64,000 nucleotides of DNA from Sphingomonas sp. Lineage in GTDB: Bacteria; Pseudomonadota; Alphaproteobacteria; Sphingomonadales; Sphingomonadaceae. The notes below the pieces were generated by a model. The model saw nothing but the letters and a program-made list of their open reading frames with translations, was not told the DNA's origin and did not search any database. Made by a program: the position numbers and the translations under genes. Where the stretch lies: the NCBI RefSeq assembly GCF_017745215.1, contig NZ_JAGHZV010000002.1:62001-126000 (forward strand), read 5' to 3'. Shown here in pieces: positions 44,497 through 54,255 of this stretch (positions are counted from its first letter, which is position 1; the number at the start of each line of letters is the position of its first letter).

Positions 44497-44548
44497 CGCA
44501 CCTCAGCCATGCCGGGGTCGCGGCGCGGCGGTCAAGGGATCGCGCGCC

Positions 44549-44731
44549 CTAATGCGGCTGGCGGCGCGCCGTCTCGGCGGCCGCGAGCAGGCTTTCGGCG
44601 GTCTGCGTTGCGCATTCGGGCGTCATCGCGACGGCGACGCCGTTGGGGCCGTCGAGCATCACGACTCCCTCTTCGGCGCTGGCGGTACCGGCAGTTTCGG
44701 ACGGTTCGATCGGGTGAGGTTGTTGTTCCAT
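44549..44731 (-). CDS. Small hypothetical protein
   Basis: A 60-residue soluble acidic protein without signal peptide or membrane helix, containing GPNGVAVAMTPECATQTAESLLAAAETA. I recognise no family. It lies between the YjbR-like gene (39 bases) and the endonuclease/phosphatase gene (52 bases) on the same strand, and its third positions look coding, but the ribosome binding site is weak. Confidence 0.5.
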   Translation of the reverse strand: MEQQPHPIEPSETAGTASAEEGVVMLDGPNGVAVAMTPECATQTAESLLAAAETARRQPH

Positions 44732-44770
44732 GATTTCCGGCCGAACGCGCGGAGGGCACGGAATATCCCA

Positions 44771-45142
44771 TCAGAACGCCTGCGTTGCGCGCAGCTTCGG
44801 CGGCGCCGCGAGCAACCAGCTTTGCCTGAGCCGCCCGGCGACATGCTCCCAATCGGGCGCACGGGGGGCGAGATTGATCGACACCCAGTCGGCGCGGAAA
44901 TAGGCGGGGCGGCTGTAGAGCTGGGGATCGGCCTCGATCAGCATCGTCCGCGTTTCGGCGTCGCCGACCTTCACGACGATCACGGTGCGGTCGTCGCCGT
45001 GATGGTCGTCGCGGAACTGGGCGAACATCTTGCCGCCGGCGAAGAAGGTCGCCTGGCCGTGGCTCGGGCGCTCCTCGGTCTCGGGAAGCGCGAGCGCGAT
45101 CTCACGGATCTTCGCGAGGAACGCGGCGGAGTCGGGGCTCAT
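44771..45142 (-). CDS. MmcQ/YjbR family protein
   Basis: A 123-residue protein of the MmcQ/YjbR (CyaY-like fold) family, whose members are described as DNA-binding or of unknown role. The pattern REIALALPETEERPSHGQATFFAGGKMFAQF and the C-terminal WVSINLAP and LRQSWLLAAPPKL are typical. ATG 45142 is chosen because it overlaps the purN stop as ATGA; in-frame codons at 45148 and 45154 lie slightly upstream. Confidence 0.83.
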   Translation of the reverse strand: MSPDSAAFLAKIREIALALPETEERPSHGQATFFAGGKMFAQFRDDHHGDDRTVIVVKVGDAETRTMLIEADPQLYSRPAYFRADWVSINLAPRAPDWEHVAGRLRQSWLLAAPPKLRATQAF

Positions 45143-45708
45143 CGGCATAGCCACTCCGAGAGGACCTGCGGATAGAGGCGATGCTCGGCCTCCAGCACGC
45201 GTTCGGCAAGCGATTCGGGCGTATCGCCCGCGAGGATCGGCACTTCGGCCTGGCCCAGCACCTCGCCCCCGTCGAGCTCTTCGGTGACGACATGCACCGA
45301 GCAGCCCGCGACGGCATCGCCCGCGTCGATCGCGCGGGCATGGGTATCGAGCCCCTTGTACTTGGGGAGCAGCGAGGGGTGGATGTTGACCACCTTGCCC
45401 CGCCAGCGCGCGACGAACTCGTCCGAGAGCAGCCGCATGTACCCCGCGAGCGCGATCGCCTCGGCCTCTGCCTCGCGCAGCGCCGCGTCGATCCTTGCCT
45501 CATACTCCGCCTTGGGCATGCCCTTGGGCGATTGCGCGAAGGTGGCGACGCCTTGCTCCTTCGCCCAGGCGAGTCCCGGCGCTTCCGGCTTGTCGGTCGC
45601 GACGAGCACCACGTCATAGCCAGCGTCCGCCGCGCGCGACGCCTCGACCAGCGACATCATGTTCGAGCCGCGGCCCGAGATCAGGATTCCGAGCTTGCTA
45701 CGCGTCAT
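45139..45708 (-). CDS. purN: Phosphoribosylglycinamide formyltransferase
   Basis: PurN formylates glycinamide ribonucleotide using 10-formyl-tetrahydrofolate in purine synthesis. The 189-residue protein has [14 protein letters not shown] (residues 8-21), [13 protein letters not shown] and the catalytic [16 protein letters not shown] with Asn and His, followed by [19 protein letters not shown] with the active Asp. It overlaps purM by 11 bases and the YjbR-like gene by four. Confidence 0.95.
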   Translation of the reverse strand: MTRSKLGILISGRGSNMMSLVEASRAADAGYDVVLVATDKPEAPGLAWAKEQGVATFAQSPKGMPKAEYEARIDAALREAEAEAIALAGYMRLLSDEFVARWRGKVVNIHPSLLPKYKGLDTHARAIDAGDAVAGCSVHVVTEELDGGEVLGQAEVPILAGDTPESLAERVLEAEHRLYPQVLSEWLCR

Positions 45709-46801
45709 GCGTCGCCGACCAGCTCGCACGCGCGCTCCACGTTTCGTCCCCGCCCGAGACGGTGCAGCCGCGCTTGCCCTCACGGACCTCGCCGATGCGA
45801 TGGACGGTCTCGCCGGCGGCCTCGAGCGCCGCGGTGACTGCAGTCACCTTTTCGGGCGCGACGATCGCCGCCATGCCGATCCCGCAGTTGAAGGTCCGCG
45901 CCATCTCCTCGGGCTCGATATTGCCCTGCGCCTGGAGGAACGCCATCAGCCGCGGCTGTTCCCAGGCATCGGCGTCGACGAAGGCGTGGCAATTCGGCCC
46001 CAGCACGCGCGGGATATTCTCGAGCAGCCCGCCGCCGGTGATGTGGGCAAGTCCGTGGATGGCGCCAGCCTGCACCAGCGGCAGCAACGGCTTCACATAG
46101 ATGCGCGTCGGCGCCATCAGCGCGTCGATCAGCAGCACCTCGGCGTCGAACAGGGCGGGGCGGTCGAGCTTCCAGCCCTTGTCCGAGGCGAGGCGGCGAA
46201 CGAGCGAGAAGCCGTTCGAATGCACCCCCGACGAGGCGAGGCCGAGGATCACGTCGCCCGGCGCGACCTGGCTGCCGTCGAGCAGCCGCTCGCGCTCGAC
46301 CGCGCCGACGCAGAAGCCGGCGAGGTCATAGTCGCCCTCGGCGTACATCCCCGGCATCTCCGCGGTCTCGCCGCCGATCAGCGCGCAGCCGGCCTGGCGG
46401 CAGCCCTCGGCGATCCCGGCGATCACGCGCTCGGCGACGGCGTTGTCGAGCCTGGCGGTGGCGTAATAGTCGAGGAAGAACAGCGGCTCGGCGCCCTGGA
46501 CGATGAGGTCGTTGGCGCACATCGCGACGAGGTCGATGCCGACGCCGTCGTGGCGGCCGCTCTCGATCGCGAGCTTGAGCTTGGTGCCGACGCCGTCGTT
46601 GGCAGCGATCAGCAGCGGATCGCTGTAGCCGCACGCCTTGAGGTCGAACACGCCGCCGAAGCCGCCGAGGTCGGCGTCGGCGCCCTTGCGCCGCGTCGAG
46701 CGCGCGAGCGGGCCGATCGCGCGGACCAGCGCATTGCCCGCGGCGATCGAGACGCCGGCCCGGGCGTAGGTGTAGCTTTCGGGAGTTTCTGGGTCGCTCA
46801 T
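45698..46801 (-). CDS. purM: Phosphoribosylformylglycinamidine cyclo-ligase
   Basis: PurM closes the imidazole ring of purines with ATP, making AIR. The 367-residue protein shows [33 protein letters not shown] (about residues 62-76), [20 protein letters not shown] and [11 protein letters not shown] (about 147-157), and [14 protein letters not shown]. It leads the minus-strand run purM-purN-yjbR and is divergent from the DUF2066 gene with 92 bases between starts. The order purM next to DUF2066 and hda is also found in gammaproteobacteria. Confidence 0.96.
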   Translation of the reverse strand: MSDPETPESYTYARAGVSIAAGNALVRAIGPLARSTRRKGADADLGGFGGVFDLKACGYSDPLLIAANDGVGTKLKLAIESGRHDGVGIDLVAMCANDLIVQGAEPLFFLDYYATARLDNAVAERVIAGIAEGCRQAGCALIGGETAEMPGMYAEGDYDLAGFCVGAVERERLLDGSQVAPGDVILGLASSGVHSNGFSLVRRLASDKGWKLDRPALFDAEVLLIDALMAPTRIYVKPLLPLVQAGAIHGLAHITGGGLLENIPRVLGPNCHAFVDADAWEQPRLMAFLQAQGNIEPEEMARTFNCGIGMAAIVAPEKVTAVTAALEAAGETVHRIGEVREGKRGCTVSGGDETWSARASWSATHDA

Positions 46802-46893
46802 GGCGCGCGCTTAGCGGCAAGCGGCGGGCTCGTCACCCCGGCGCTGTCAACGCGGTGTTTACAGGGGCATCTCCCCACGCCAAAAGCGCGGCC

Positions 46894-48174
46894 ATGGGGT
46901 TGGCGCGCAAATCGCTCATCATCGGCCTGGCGGCCGCGCTCGCACTCGCCGGCAGCGGAGCGTCGCTGCTCGCGCAGGGCGGCAAGGGCGGCGCGCCCGC
47001 CGCGAGCAACGGCCCCGCGATCGACGGCAACAGCTTCGAAGTCTCGGGCGTCGAAGTCGACGTGCGCGGCAACAATGCCGACGCCGCGCGCCAGGGCGGC
47101 TGGCGGCTCGCGCAGCGCAAGGGCTGGGAGAAGCTGTCGCGCCAGCTCACCGGCCATGTCGCGCAGATCTCCGATTCGACGCTCGATTCGCTCGTCTCGG
47201 GCATCGTCGTCGAGCAGGAGCAGCTCGGCCCGACGCGCTACATCGCCCGCCTCGGCGTGCTGTTCGACCGAGGCCGCGCCGCGCCGATCCTCGGCGTCTC
47301 GGGACAGGTGGTGCGCTCGCCCTCGATGCTGATCCTGCCGATCCTGTGGTCGGGCGGCACCGGCACAGCGTTCGAGCACAACACGGCCTGGCGCGAAGCC
47401 TGGAAGCGATTCCGCCTCGGCAGCAGCACGATCGACTATGTCCGCCTCGGCGGCACCGGCCCCGATGCGCTGCTGCTCAACGCCGCGCAGAGCACGCGGC
47501 GCGGACGGGGCTGGTGGCGCGCGATCCTCCACCAATATGGCGCGAGCGACGTGCTGATGGCCGAGGTGCAGCTGCGCCGCGACTATCCCGGCGGCCCGAT
47601 CGTCGGCACGTTCATCGCCAGCCATGGCCCGGACAAGCAGAGGATCGGCCAGTTCTCGCTCCGCGTCGACAGCGCCGACGGGCTCGATTCGCTGCTCGAT
47701 ACCGGGGTCAAGCGGATCAATTCGCTGTTCGAGGCCGCACTGAGCCAGGGCGTGCTCAAGCCCGACCCGCTGCTCGCCTATCGCGCGTCGACGGTCGCGA
47801 CCGAAGAGACCCCGACCGACGAGCAGGGCGAAGCGACCCCCACGCCCGAAGCCAGCGCGAGCAGCGCCGCGACGGCGACCTACACCGTGCAGGTCGAGAC
47901 CCCGAACAACGCCGCGTTCGATGCGTCCGAAGCCGCGCTGCGCGGCATCCCCGGCGTGCGTTCCTCGGCCACGACCAGCGTCGCGCTTGGCGGCATCTCG
48001 GTGATGCGCGTGAGCTACGACGGGCCGATCGGCTCGCTCCGCTCGGCGCTTGAGGCGCGCGGCTGGAGCGTTCAGGAAGGCGCCGGCGTGCTCCGCATCC
48101 GGCGGCCCGGCGGCGGGAACGGCGGCGGCGGACAATCGCCCGCGCCTGCGGGCGGCGGCAACGGCGGCGGATGA
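46894..48174 (+). CDS. DUF2066-like exported protein
   Basis: A 426-residue protein with an N-terminal hydrophobic signal ([20 protein letters not shown]). The region [23 protein letters not shown] (about residues 57-79) and the following [22 protein letters not shown] resemble DUF2066, and the position between purM and hda fits that family. Near the C-terminus [20 protein letters not shown] looks like a ferredoxin-fold, heavy-metal-associated-like domain, then a Gly/Asn-rich tail. Role unknown; probably periplasmic. Its stop overlaps the hda start by four bases. Confidence 0.7.
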   Translation: MGLARKSLIIGLAAALALAGSGASLLAQGGKGGAPAASNGPAIDGNSFEVSGVEVDVRGNNADAARQGGWRLAQRKGWEKLSRQLTGHVAQISDSTLDSLVSGIVVEQEQLGPTRYIARLGVLFDRGRAAPILGVSGQVVRSPSMLILPILWSGGTGTAFEHNTAWREAWKRFRLGSSTIDYVRLGGTGPDALLLNAAQSTRRGRGWWRAILHQYGASDVLMAEVQLRRDYPGGPIVGTFIASHGPDKQRIGQFSLRVDSADGLDSLLDTGVKRINSLFEAALSQGVLKPDPLLAYRASTVATEETPTDEQGEATPTPEASASSAATATYTVQVETPNNAAFDASEAALRGIPGVRSSATTSVALGGISVMRVSYDGPIGSLRSALEARGWSVQEGAGVLRIRRPGGGNGGGGQSPAPAGGGNGGG

Positions 48175-48791
48175 TCCAGCTTCCCCTGCCGCTCGTTGTT
48201 CCCGAGACGAGCGAGACGGAGTTTCTCGTCAGCGACTCGAATGTCCGCGCGGTCCAGCATCTCGAACGCTGGGCGACCTGGCCGGTGATGGCCGGGCTGC
48301 TCGTCGGCCCGCGCAAGTCCGGCCGCAGCCTGCTCGCGCGGATCTTCTCGGCGAAGACCGGCGGGACGATGGTCGACGATGCCGAGCTGGCGAGCGAGGC
48401 CGAGATCTTCCACGCCTGGAACCGTGCGCAAGCCGAGCACAAGCCGATCCTGATCGTCGCCGATGCCGCGCCGCCCGCCTGGACGGTCAAGCTCCCCGAC
48501 CTGCGCTCGCGGCTCGCGGCGACGCCGGTGCTGACGCTCGAGGCGCCCGACGATGCGCTGATCCGCATGCTGCTCGCGCGCCTCTTCGAACGCCGCTTGC
48601 TCGTCGCGCCGCCCAACCTCATCGAGTGGCTTGCGGCGCGGATCGAACGCAGCCATCTCGCGCTCGTCCGAGTCGTGGATGCGATCGAAGCGGACGCCCT
48701 GGAGCGGCGCGCGCCGAGCTTGTCGATCAGGCCGGCGCGGGCCACATTGGTCAAGGCGGGCCTGCTGCCCGATTCCGAGAGCGAGGCATGA
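48171..48791 (+). CDS. hda: DnaA-related regulatory inactivator Hda
   Basis: A 206-residue AAA+ protein homologous to the ATPase domain of DnaA. In alphaproteobacteria HdaA, with the sliding clamp, promotes ATP hydrolysis on DnaA and so limits initiation. The N-terminus MIQLPLPLV is a typical clamp-binding QL-PL motif. The P-loop is [12 protein letters not shown] (about residues 46-57), and [17 protein letters not shown] precedes it. It overlaps the DUF2066 gene and ppk1 by four bases each, so it is translated in one unit with them. Confidence 0.9.
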   Translation: MIQLPLPLVVPETSETEFLVSDSNVRAVQHLERWATWPVMAGLLVGPRKSGRSLLARIFSAKTGGTMVDDAELASEAEIFHAWNRAQAEHKPILIVADAAPPAWTVKLPDLRSRLAATPVLTLEAPDDALIRMLLARLFERRLLVAPPNLIEWLAARIERSHLALVRVVDAIEADALERRAPSLSIRPARATLVKAGLLPDSESEA

Positions 48792-51016
48792 CGACTCGAC
48801 CCGCGAATGCGCAAGCCGACAACGACCCGTTCGCCGCCGACCCGGCGACCGAGCGCTATTTCAACCGCGAGCTCTCGTGGCTCGCCTTCAACCGCCGCGT
48901 GCTCGAGGAAGCGTGCAATCGCGCGCACCCGCTGCTCGAGCGGCTGCGCTTCCTGTCGATCTCGGGGTCGAACTTCGACGAGTTCTTCATGGTCCGCGTC
49001 GCGGGCCTCAAGGGGCAGGAGCTCCAGCAGATCGATACGCGCTCGGCCGACGGGCTCACGCCCGGCCAGCAGCTCGAGGCGATCACCGAAGAGGCGGGCG
49101 ATCTTGCCGACAGCCAGCAACAGGTGTGGACCGACATCCGCACCGATCTGGCCGACGCGGGAATCGAGGTGCTCGACAGCGGCGCGATCGGCGGCAAGAC
49201 CGAGGAATGGCTCGAGGAGCATTTCCGCGACCAGATCTTCCCGATCCTGACGCCGCAGGCGCTCGACCCGGCGCATCCCTTCCCGTTCATCCCCAACCAG
49301 GGGGCGAGCGTGATCTTCGATCTCGTCCGCCGGTCTGACAAGACGCCGATCCGCGAGCTGGTGCTGCTCCCGACGACGATGCCGCGCTTCGTCCGCCTGC
49401 CGGGCAAGGTCGCGCGCTATGTCGCGGTCGAGACGCTGCTCAAGCATTTCTCCTACCTGCTCTTCCCCGGCTATGACGTGCTCGGCTCGGCCGCCTTCCG
49501 CGTGCTGCGCGACAGCGACATCGAGATCGAGGAAGAGGCCGAGGACCTGGTGATGACCTTCCGCAGCGCGATCAAGCGCCGGCGGCGAGGCCGAGTGATC
49601 CGCCTCGAGATGGAGGAGGGGATCGACCCGGCGATCGAGGACGTGTTGCTCGAGGAGCTGGGCGGCAGCGAAGCGGTGCTCACCGAGACCGGCGGCTTCA
49701 TCGGCATCGGCGACCTCGCCAAGCTGGTCGACGAGGACCGGCCCGACCTCAAGTTCCCGCCCTTCGCCGCGCGCTTCCCCGAGCGGATCCGCGAATATGG
49801 CGGCGATTGCTTCGCGGCGATCCGCGCCAAGGACATCGTCGTCCACCACCCCTATGAGAGCTTCGACGTCGTCCTCGCCTTCCTCGGCCAGGCCGCGGCG
49901 GACCCCGATGTGGTGGCGATCAAGCAGACGCTTTACCGCGCCGGCAAGCAGCCCGCGGTCATCAACGCGCTGATCCAGGCCGCCGAAGCGGGCAAGTCGG
50001 TCACCGCCGTGGTCGAGCTGAAGGCCCGCTTCGACGAGGAGCAGAACCTTTACTGGGCAACCGCCCTGGAGCGCGCCGGGGTGCAGGTCGTCTACGGCTT
50101 CATCGACTGGAAGACCCACGCCAAGGTCTCGATGGTCGTGCGGCGCGAGGGCGGGCAGTTCCGCACCTATTGCCACTTCGGCACGGGCAACTACCACCCG
50201 ATCACCGCGCGCATCTACACCGATCTGAGCTTCTTCACGGCGGATCAGAAGATCGGCCGCGATGCCGCTCAGATCTTCAACTATGTCACCGGCTATGTGG
50301 AACCCGAGAAGCTCGAGCTGCTGGCCATCTCGCCGCGCGACCTTCGCAACCGGCTGATGGCGCTGATCGACGACGAGATCGAGCATGCCCGCGCCGGCAG
50401 GCCCGCGATGCTCTGGGCGAAGATGAACTCGCTCGTCGATCCCGGCGTGATCGAGAAGCTCTACGAAGCGAGCAGTGCCGGCGTCGAGATCGAGCTGGTG
50501 ATCCGCGGCATCTGCTGCCTGCGCCCCGGGATCGAGGGATTGTCCGAGCGGATCAAGGTCAAGTCGATCGTCGGCCGCTTCCTTGAGCACAGCCGCATCT
50601 GGTGCTTCGGCAACGGCCGCGAGCTGCCCAACGACGGCGCCAAGCTGTTCATCTCCTCGGCCGACTGGATGCCGCGCAACTTCGATCGCCGCGTCGAGTT
50701 CATGCTGCCGATCCGCAACAAGACCGTGCACGACCAGGTGCTCGACCAGGTGATGGTGGCCAATCTGATCGACAATGAGCAGAGCTGGGAGCTCCGGCCC
50801 GACGGCCGCTATGTCCGCACCGAGCCGGGCGATTCGCCGCCGTTCAACCTCCACCGCTATTTCATGACCAACCCGTCGCTCTCGGGGCGCGGCGCGGCGC
50901 TGCATGCCAGCCGCGAAGTGCCCAAGCTGTCGTTCAAGCGGAAGAAGAAAAAGAAGAAGGCGGCGCTCGAGGCCGAGCCGGAGACGCTTCGCCAGGAAGA
51001 AACAGCGATCGAGTAA
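48788..51016 (+). CDS. ppk1: Polyphosphate kinase 1
   Basis: PPK1 polymerises the gamma phosphate of ATP into inorganic polyphosphate through a phosphohistidine. The 742-residue protein has the N domain start [19 protein letters not shown], the phospho-acceptor His444 in [10 protein letters not shown], the HFGTGNYHP loop (about residues 463-471) and the second catalytic His601 in [11 protein letters not shown] Lys-rich stretch ([11 protein letters not shown]) ends the protein and may contact nucleic acid or polyphosphate. ATG overlaps the hda stop as ATGA. ppx follows after six bases, giving synthesis and degradation in one transcript. Confidence 0.96.
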   Translation: MTTRPANAQADNDPFAADPATERYFNRELSWLAFNRRVLEEACNRAHPLLERLRFLSISGSNFDEFFMVRVAGLKGQELQQIDTRSADGLTPGQQLEAITEEAGDLADSQQQVWTDIRTDLADAGIEVLDSGAIGGKTEEWLEEHFRDQIFPILTPQALDPAHPFPFIPNQGASVIFDLVRRSDKTPIRELVLLPTTMPRFVRLPGKVARYVAVETLLKHFSYLLFPGYDVLGSAAFRVLRDSDIEIEEEAEDLVMTFRSAIKRRRRGRVIRLEMEEGIDPAIEDVLLEELGGSEAVLTETGGFIGIGDLAKLVDEDRPDLKFPPFAARFPERIREYGGDCFAAIRAKDIVVHHPYESFDVVLAFLGQAAADPDVVAIKQTLYRAGKQPAVINALIQAAEAGKSVTAVVELKARFDEEQNLYWATALERAGVQVVYGFIDWKTHAKVSMVVRREGGQFRTYCHFGTGNYHPITARIYTDLSFFTADQKIGRDAAQIFNYVTGYVEPEKLELLAISPRDLRNRLMALIDDEIEHARAGRPAMLWAKMNSLVDPGVIEKLYEASSAGVEIELVIRGICCLRPGIEGLSERIKVKSIVGRFLEHSRIWCFGNGRELPNDGAKLFISSADWMPRNFDRRVEFMLPIRNKTVHDQVLDQVMVANLIDNEQSWELRPDGRYVRTEPGDSPPFNLHRYFMTNPSLSGRGAALHASREVPKLSFKRKKKKKKAALEAEPETLRQEETAIE

Positions 51017-51022
51017 CGGGTC

Positions 51023-52519
51023 ATGTCCACGCTCCTCTTCCGCAAGCCGCGCCACGAAGCCGCCGCCGTCTCGCAGCGCGTCGCGATCATCGACATCGGC
51101 TCCAACTCGGTCCGCCTCGTCGTCTACCAGGGCGCGGCGCGGCTGCCGGCGATCCTGCTCAACGAGAAGGTGATGGCCGGGCTCGGCCGCTCGCTGGGTG
51201 AGACGGGCGCGATCGACGCGGCGAGCATGAAGGCCGCGGTTCTGGCGCTGGCGCGCTTCGCAGGGCTGGCGCGCGAGCTCGGGGTCGACGACCTGCGCGT
51301 GGTGGCCACCGCGGCGGTGCGCGAGGCCTCGAACGGCAGCGAGCTGCTCGCCGCGGCGCGCAAGCTGGGGCTCGAAGTCGAACTGCTCTCGGGCGTCGAG
51401 GAAGCGACCGCGGCAGGGATGGGAGTGCTCTCGGCGATCCCCGATGCCGACGGGATCGTCGGCGACCTGGGCGGCGGCAGCCTCGAGCTGGTCCGCGTCG
51501 TCGCGGGCACGGTGACCGACCGCGTCTCCTTCCCGCTCGGCGTGCTGCGCATCGCCAAGATCCGCGCCAAGGGCACGCATGCGCTCGATCGCGCGGTGGC
51601 GAAGCTGATGGGCGAGGCCGGCTGGGAAGGGCGTGGCGAGGGGCTGCCCTTCTACATGGTCGGCGGCTCGTGGCGCAGCCTCGCGCGGCTCGACATGCAT
51701 TTCACCGGCTATCCGCTGCCGGTGGTCCACCAATATTCGATGACGCGCGAGCGCGTCGGGCGGCTCGTGCGCACGCTCGGCGGCACCGACAAGGCCAAGC
51801 TGCGCACGATCCCGCGGCTCTCCAAGGACCGGCTGCCGACGATGAGCGACGCAGCGGCGCTGCTCGCCAGCGTGCTGCGCCACCTCGGCAGCGAGGAAAC
51901 CGTCGTCTCGGCCTATGGCCTGCGCGAGGGACTGCTCTTCTCGCGGCTGAGCCCGGCGCAGCGCCGCGAGGACCCGCTGATCGCCGCGGCGCGCGAGGAG
52001 GGACAGGCGCTCGGCCGCTTCCCCGAGCATGGCGACCTGCTCAACGACTGGGTCGCGCCGCTGTTCGCCGACGAGCCGCCCGAACTCGAGCGGCTGCGCC
52101 ACGCCGCCTGCCTGCTCGCCGACGTCGGCTGGCGCGCCAACCCCGATTTCCGCGCGGAACGCGGGATCGAGACCGCGCTGCACGGCAATTGGGTGGCGAT
52201 CGACGCCGCCGGGCGCGCGCTGCTCGCCCAGGCGCTGTTCACCGCTTTGGGTGGCGGCAGCGAAGCTTCGGTGCCGCTCGGCGAACTGGCCAACGCCGAG
52301 TCGCTCGATCGCGCGCGGCGCTGGGGGATGGCGATCCGGCTGGCGCAGCGGCTGAGCGGCGGCGTTGCCGGTCCGCTCAAGCGCTCGACGGTGCGCGTGG
52401 AGGGGAAGGCGCTGCTGCTCTGCCTCGATGCCGCGGACACGGCGCTCTACGGCGAATCGGTCGAGCGGCGGCACAAGGTGCTCGCCGAAGCCTTCGGGCT
52501 GGAAGCGCGGCTGGCCTGA
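51023..52519 (+). CDS. ppx: Exopolyphosphatase / Ppx-GppA phosphatase
   Basis: A 498-residue enzyme of the ASKHA superfamily that removes terminal phosphates from polyphosphate and possibly pppGpp. Motifs are IIDIGSNSVRLVVYQ (about residues 22-36), VVATAAVREASNG, GIVGDLGGGSLELV (about 145-158) and MVGGSWRSLARLDM. The C-terminal half is an HD-like helical domain with RHAACLLADVGWRANPDFRA. It lies six bases after ppk1. Confidence 0.93.
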   Translation: MSTLLFRKPRHEAAAVSQRVAIIDIGSNSVRLVVYQGAARLPAILLNEKVMAGLGRSLGETGAIDAASMKAAVLALARFAGLARELGVDDLRVVATAAVREASNGSELLAAARKLGLEVELLSGVEEATAAGMGVLSAIPDADGIVGDLGGGSLELVRVVAGTVTDRVSFPLGVLRIAKIRAKGTHALDRAVAKLMGEAGWEGRGEGLPFYMVGGSWRSLARLDMHFTGYPLPVVHQYSMTRERVGRLVRTLGGTDKAKLRTIPRLSKDRLPTMSDAAALLASVLRHLGSEETVVSAYGLREGLLFSRLSPAQRREDPLIAAAREEGQALGRFPEHGDLLNDWVAPLFADEPPELERLRHAACLLADVGWRANPDFRAERGIETALHGNWVAIDAAGRALLAQALFTALGGGSEASVPLGELANAESLDRARRWGMAIRLAQRLSGGVAGPLKRSTVRVEGKALLLCLDAADTALYGESVERRHKVLAEAFGLEARLA

Positions 52520-52532
52520 TGCTCCCCTAAAT

Positions 52533-52613
52533 CGTCATCTCCGCGAAAGCCGGGACCCAGGGTTGCAGAAGACGCGCTCGTGGCCCCGGGTCCCGGCTTT
52601 CGCCGGGATGACG
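52533..52613. repeat. Dispersed extragenic palindrome, copy H
   Basis: Arms beginning CGTCATCTCCGCGAAAGCC and ending CTTTCGCCGGGATGACG; the left arm lacks part of the CCCGGCG core. The loop contains GAAGACGCGCTCGTGG, the reverse orientation of copies E, F and I. It lies between the convergent ppx and I78-inhibitor genes. Confidence 0.92.
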
Positions 52614-52638
52614 GTAATATGGTCGTGAAACGATCGAC

Positions 52639-52941
52639 TCAGCCGCAGTTGATCGACAGGATCTTGCCGTCGCCGTCGACGCGGACGTTCACCCGGTCCT
52701 CGCGGAAGTCCATCGTCACCATCTGGCCTGGGTGGATCACGCGAGCGTTGCGCGAGCCGCTCTGGCGGACGATCGAATCGACCAGCCCGTGCGTCGAGAT
52801 GTTCGCGCCGACATGGGCCTGCACGCCCGTCGCATCGCACTTGCCCGGGGGCAGCGGTGCCGGCGCAGCCTCGGGCGGCGCCGGCGGAATGCAGCCGGTC
52901 AGCGCGAACAGGGACAGGGCAGGCAGCAGCAGTCGGATCAT
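52639..52941 (-). CDS. I78 family peptidase inhibitor, lipoprotein
   Basis: A 100-residue protein with a lipoprotein signal (LLLPALSLFALTGC, Cys17), a Pro/Ala linker and the I78 fold: CDATGVQAHVGANIS (about residues 35-49) and HPGQMVTMDFREDRVNV followed by DGDGKI. Two cysteines (35 and 99) could form a disulfide. Relatives inhibit serine proteases. The start overlaps the rnd stop by four bases. Confidence 0.82.
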   Translation of the reverse strand: MIRLLLPALSLFALTGCIPPAPPEAAPAPLPPGKCDATGVQAHVGANISTHGLVDSIVRQSGSRNARVIHPGQMVTMDFREDRVNVRVDGDGKILSINCG

Positions 52942-54113
52942 GACGGCACCTCGGTTCGGGTCATCTTGAGCTTTCCACCGCGCACGGTGAACCCAAGCTG
53001 ACCCTCGACCAGCGCCAGCGCGTCGCGCCCGAACTGCTCGTAGCGCCACCCGTCGAGGATCGGCAGCCCCTCGCGCTGCCCCGCCGCCAGCGCCTCGAGC
53101 TCATCCGAGCGCGCGAGCAGCCGCGCCGCGACGTTGATCTCCTTGGCGCGGATCTTGAGCAGCAGCTTCAGCAGGTCCGCGACCAGCGCACCGTCCTTGC
53201 CCAGCGCGGGCTTGCGCTCGTCGCGCGAGGGCATCTCGTCGTGGCTCAGCGGCTTGGCTTCGGCGAGCGCGGCCATCATCCGCCCGCCGATGTCGTTCCC
53301 GGCCCAGGCCGCCGACAGCCCGCGCACGCGGCCGAGGTCGGCCTGCTTCTTCGGCGGGTTGGAGGCGAGATCGGCGAGCGTCTCGTCCTTGACGATGCGG
53401 CCGCGCGGCAGGTCCTTGCCCTGCGCCTCGAGCTCGCGCCAGCGGCCGAGCGCCTTCAGCCGGCCGAGCACATCGGCCTTGCGTGTCGCCACGCGCACGC
53501 GCTGCCACGCCTCGTCGGGGTCGTTGTGGTAGTTCTTCGGGTCGGCGATCCGCTCCATCTCCTCGTCGAGCCACACGCCGCGGCCGGTCTTGCGGAGCTT
53601 CTCGAGCATGCGCGGGAAGATCTTCGAGAGGTGGGTGACGTCGGCGATCGCATAGTCGATCTGGCGCTTGTCGAGTGGCCGCCGTCCCCAGTCGGTGAAG
53701 CGCGCGCCCTTGTCGACCTGGATGCCGAGGTAGCTGTCGACGAGGTTCGAATAGCCGATCTGCTCGCCTTGCCCCAGCGCCATCGCCGCGATCTGGGTGT
53801 CGAACAGCGGGTGCGGCGTCTTGCCGGTAAGGTTGTAGACGATCTCGATGTCCTGGCCGCCGGCGTGGAAGACCTTGAGCACCTCCTCATTGTCGACCAG
53901 CAGGTCGAGCAGGGGTTGCAGGTCGATGCCGGGCGCCTTGGGATCGATCGCCGCCGCCTCCTCGTCGTCGGCGATCTGGATCAGGCAGAGCTCTGGCCAG
54001 TAGCTGTTCTCCCGCATGAATTCCGTGTCGACGACGACATAGGGTTTCTGGGAGAGGCGGGCGCAGAGGTTGGCGAGGGCAGCGCTGTCTTCGATCAGTC
54101 CGTGAATATGCAT
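52938..54113 (-). CDS. rnd: Ribonuclease D
   Basis: RNase D is a 3'-5' exoribonuclease trimming tRNA and other small RNAs. The 391-residue protein has the DEDD exonuclease motifs VVVDTEFMREN (about residues 25-35), FHAGGQDIEIVYN (about 82-94) and DYAIADVTHLSKIF (about 154-167), followed by an HRDC domain in the C-terminal half (RLKALGRWRELEAQGKDLPRGRIVKDE region). ATG 54113 begins the family-typical segment. It is divergent from aspS and upstream of the I78 gene. Confidence 0.93.
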   Translation of the reverse strand: MHIHGLIEDSAALANLCARLSQKPYVVVDTEFMRENSYWPELCLIQIADDEEAAAIDPKAPGIDLQPLLDLLVDNEEVLKVFHAGGQDIEIVYNLTGKTPHPLFDTQIAAMALGQGEQIGYSNLVDSYLGIQVDKGARFTDWGRRPLDKRQIDYAIADVTHLSKIFPRMLEKLRKTGRGVWLDEEMERIADPKNYHNDPDEAWQRVRVATRKADVLGRLKALGRWRELEAQGKDLPRGRIVKDETLADLASNPPKKQADLGRVRGLSAAWAGNDIGGRMMAALAEAKPLSHDEMPSRDERKPALGKDGALVADLLKLLLKIRAKEINVAARLLARSDELEALAAGQREGLPILDGWRYEQFGRDALALVEGQLGFTVRGGKLKMTRTEVPS

Positions 54114-54255
54114 CGCGGCGCCATAGACGTGTCTTCGGGTTGACAAAAGAGTGCGTGACGGGGATGCGCTCGCGCCTGTTTCATAATCGACACCCAACGC
54201 CCGTGGCCCCGGAGCGATCCCGGGCCAATATGGGCGTCATTCGGAAGAAGAGACG

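Noticed and set aside
47756..52474. A 1572-codon open frame on the minus strand opposite hda-ppk1-ppx
   Set aside because: It runs antisense to well-recognised genes, is rich in Arg/His/Asp/Gly from GC-rich complement codons and has no family pattern. Such shadow frames are expected at this GC content.
54140..54187. TTGACA (54140) with CATAAT (54182) as an aspS promoter
   Set aside because: The spacing is 36 bases, far from 16-18. Either element could pair with another hexamer, but none is convincing.
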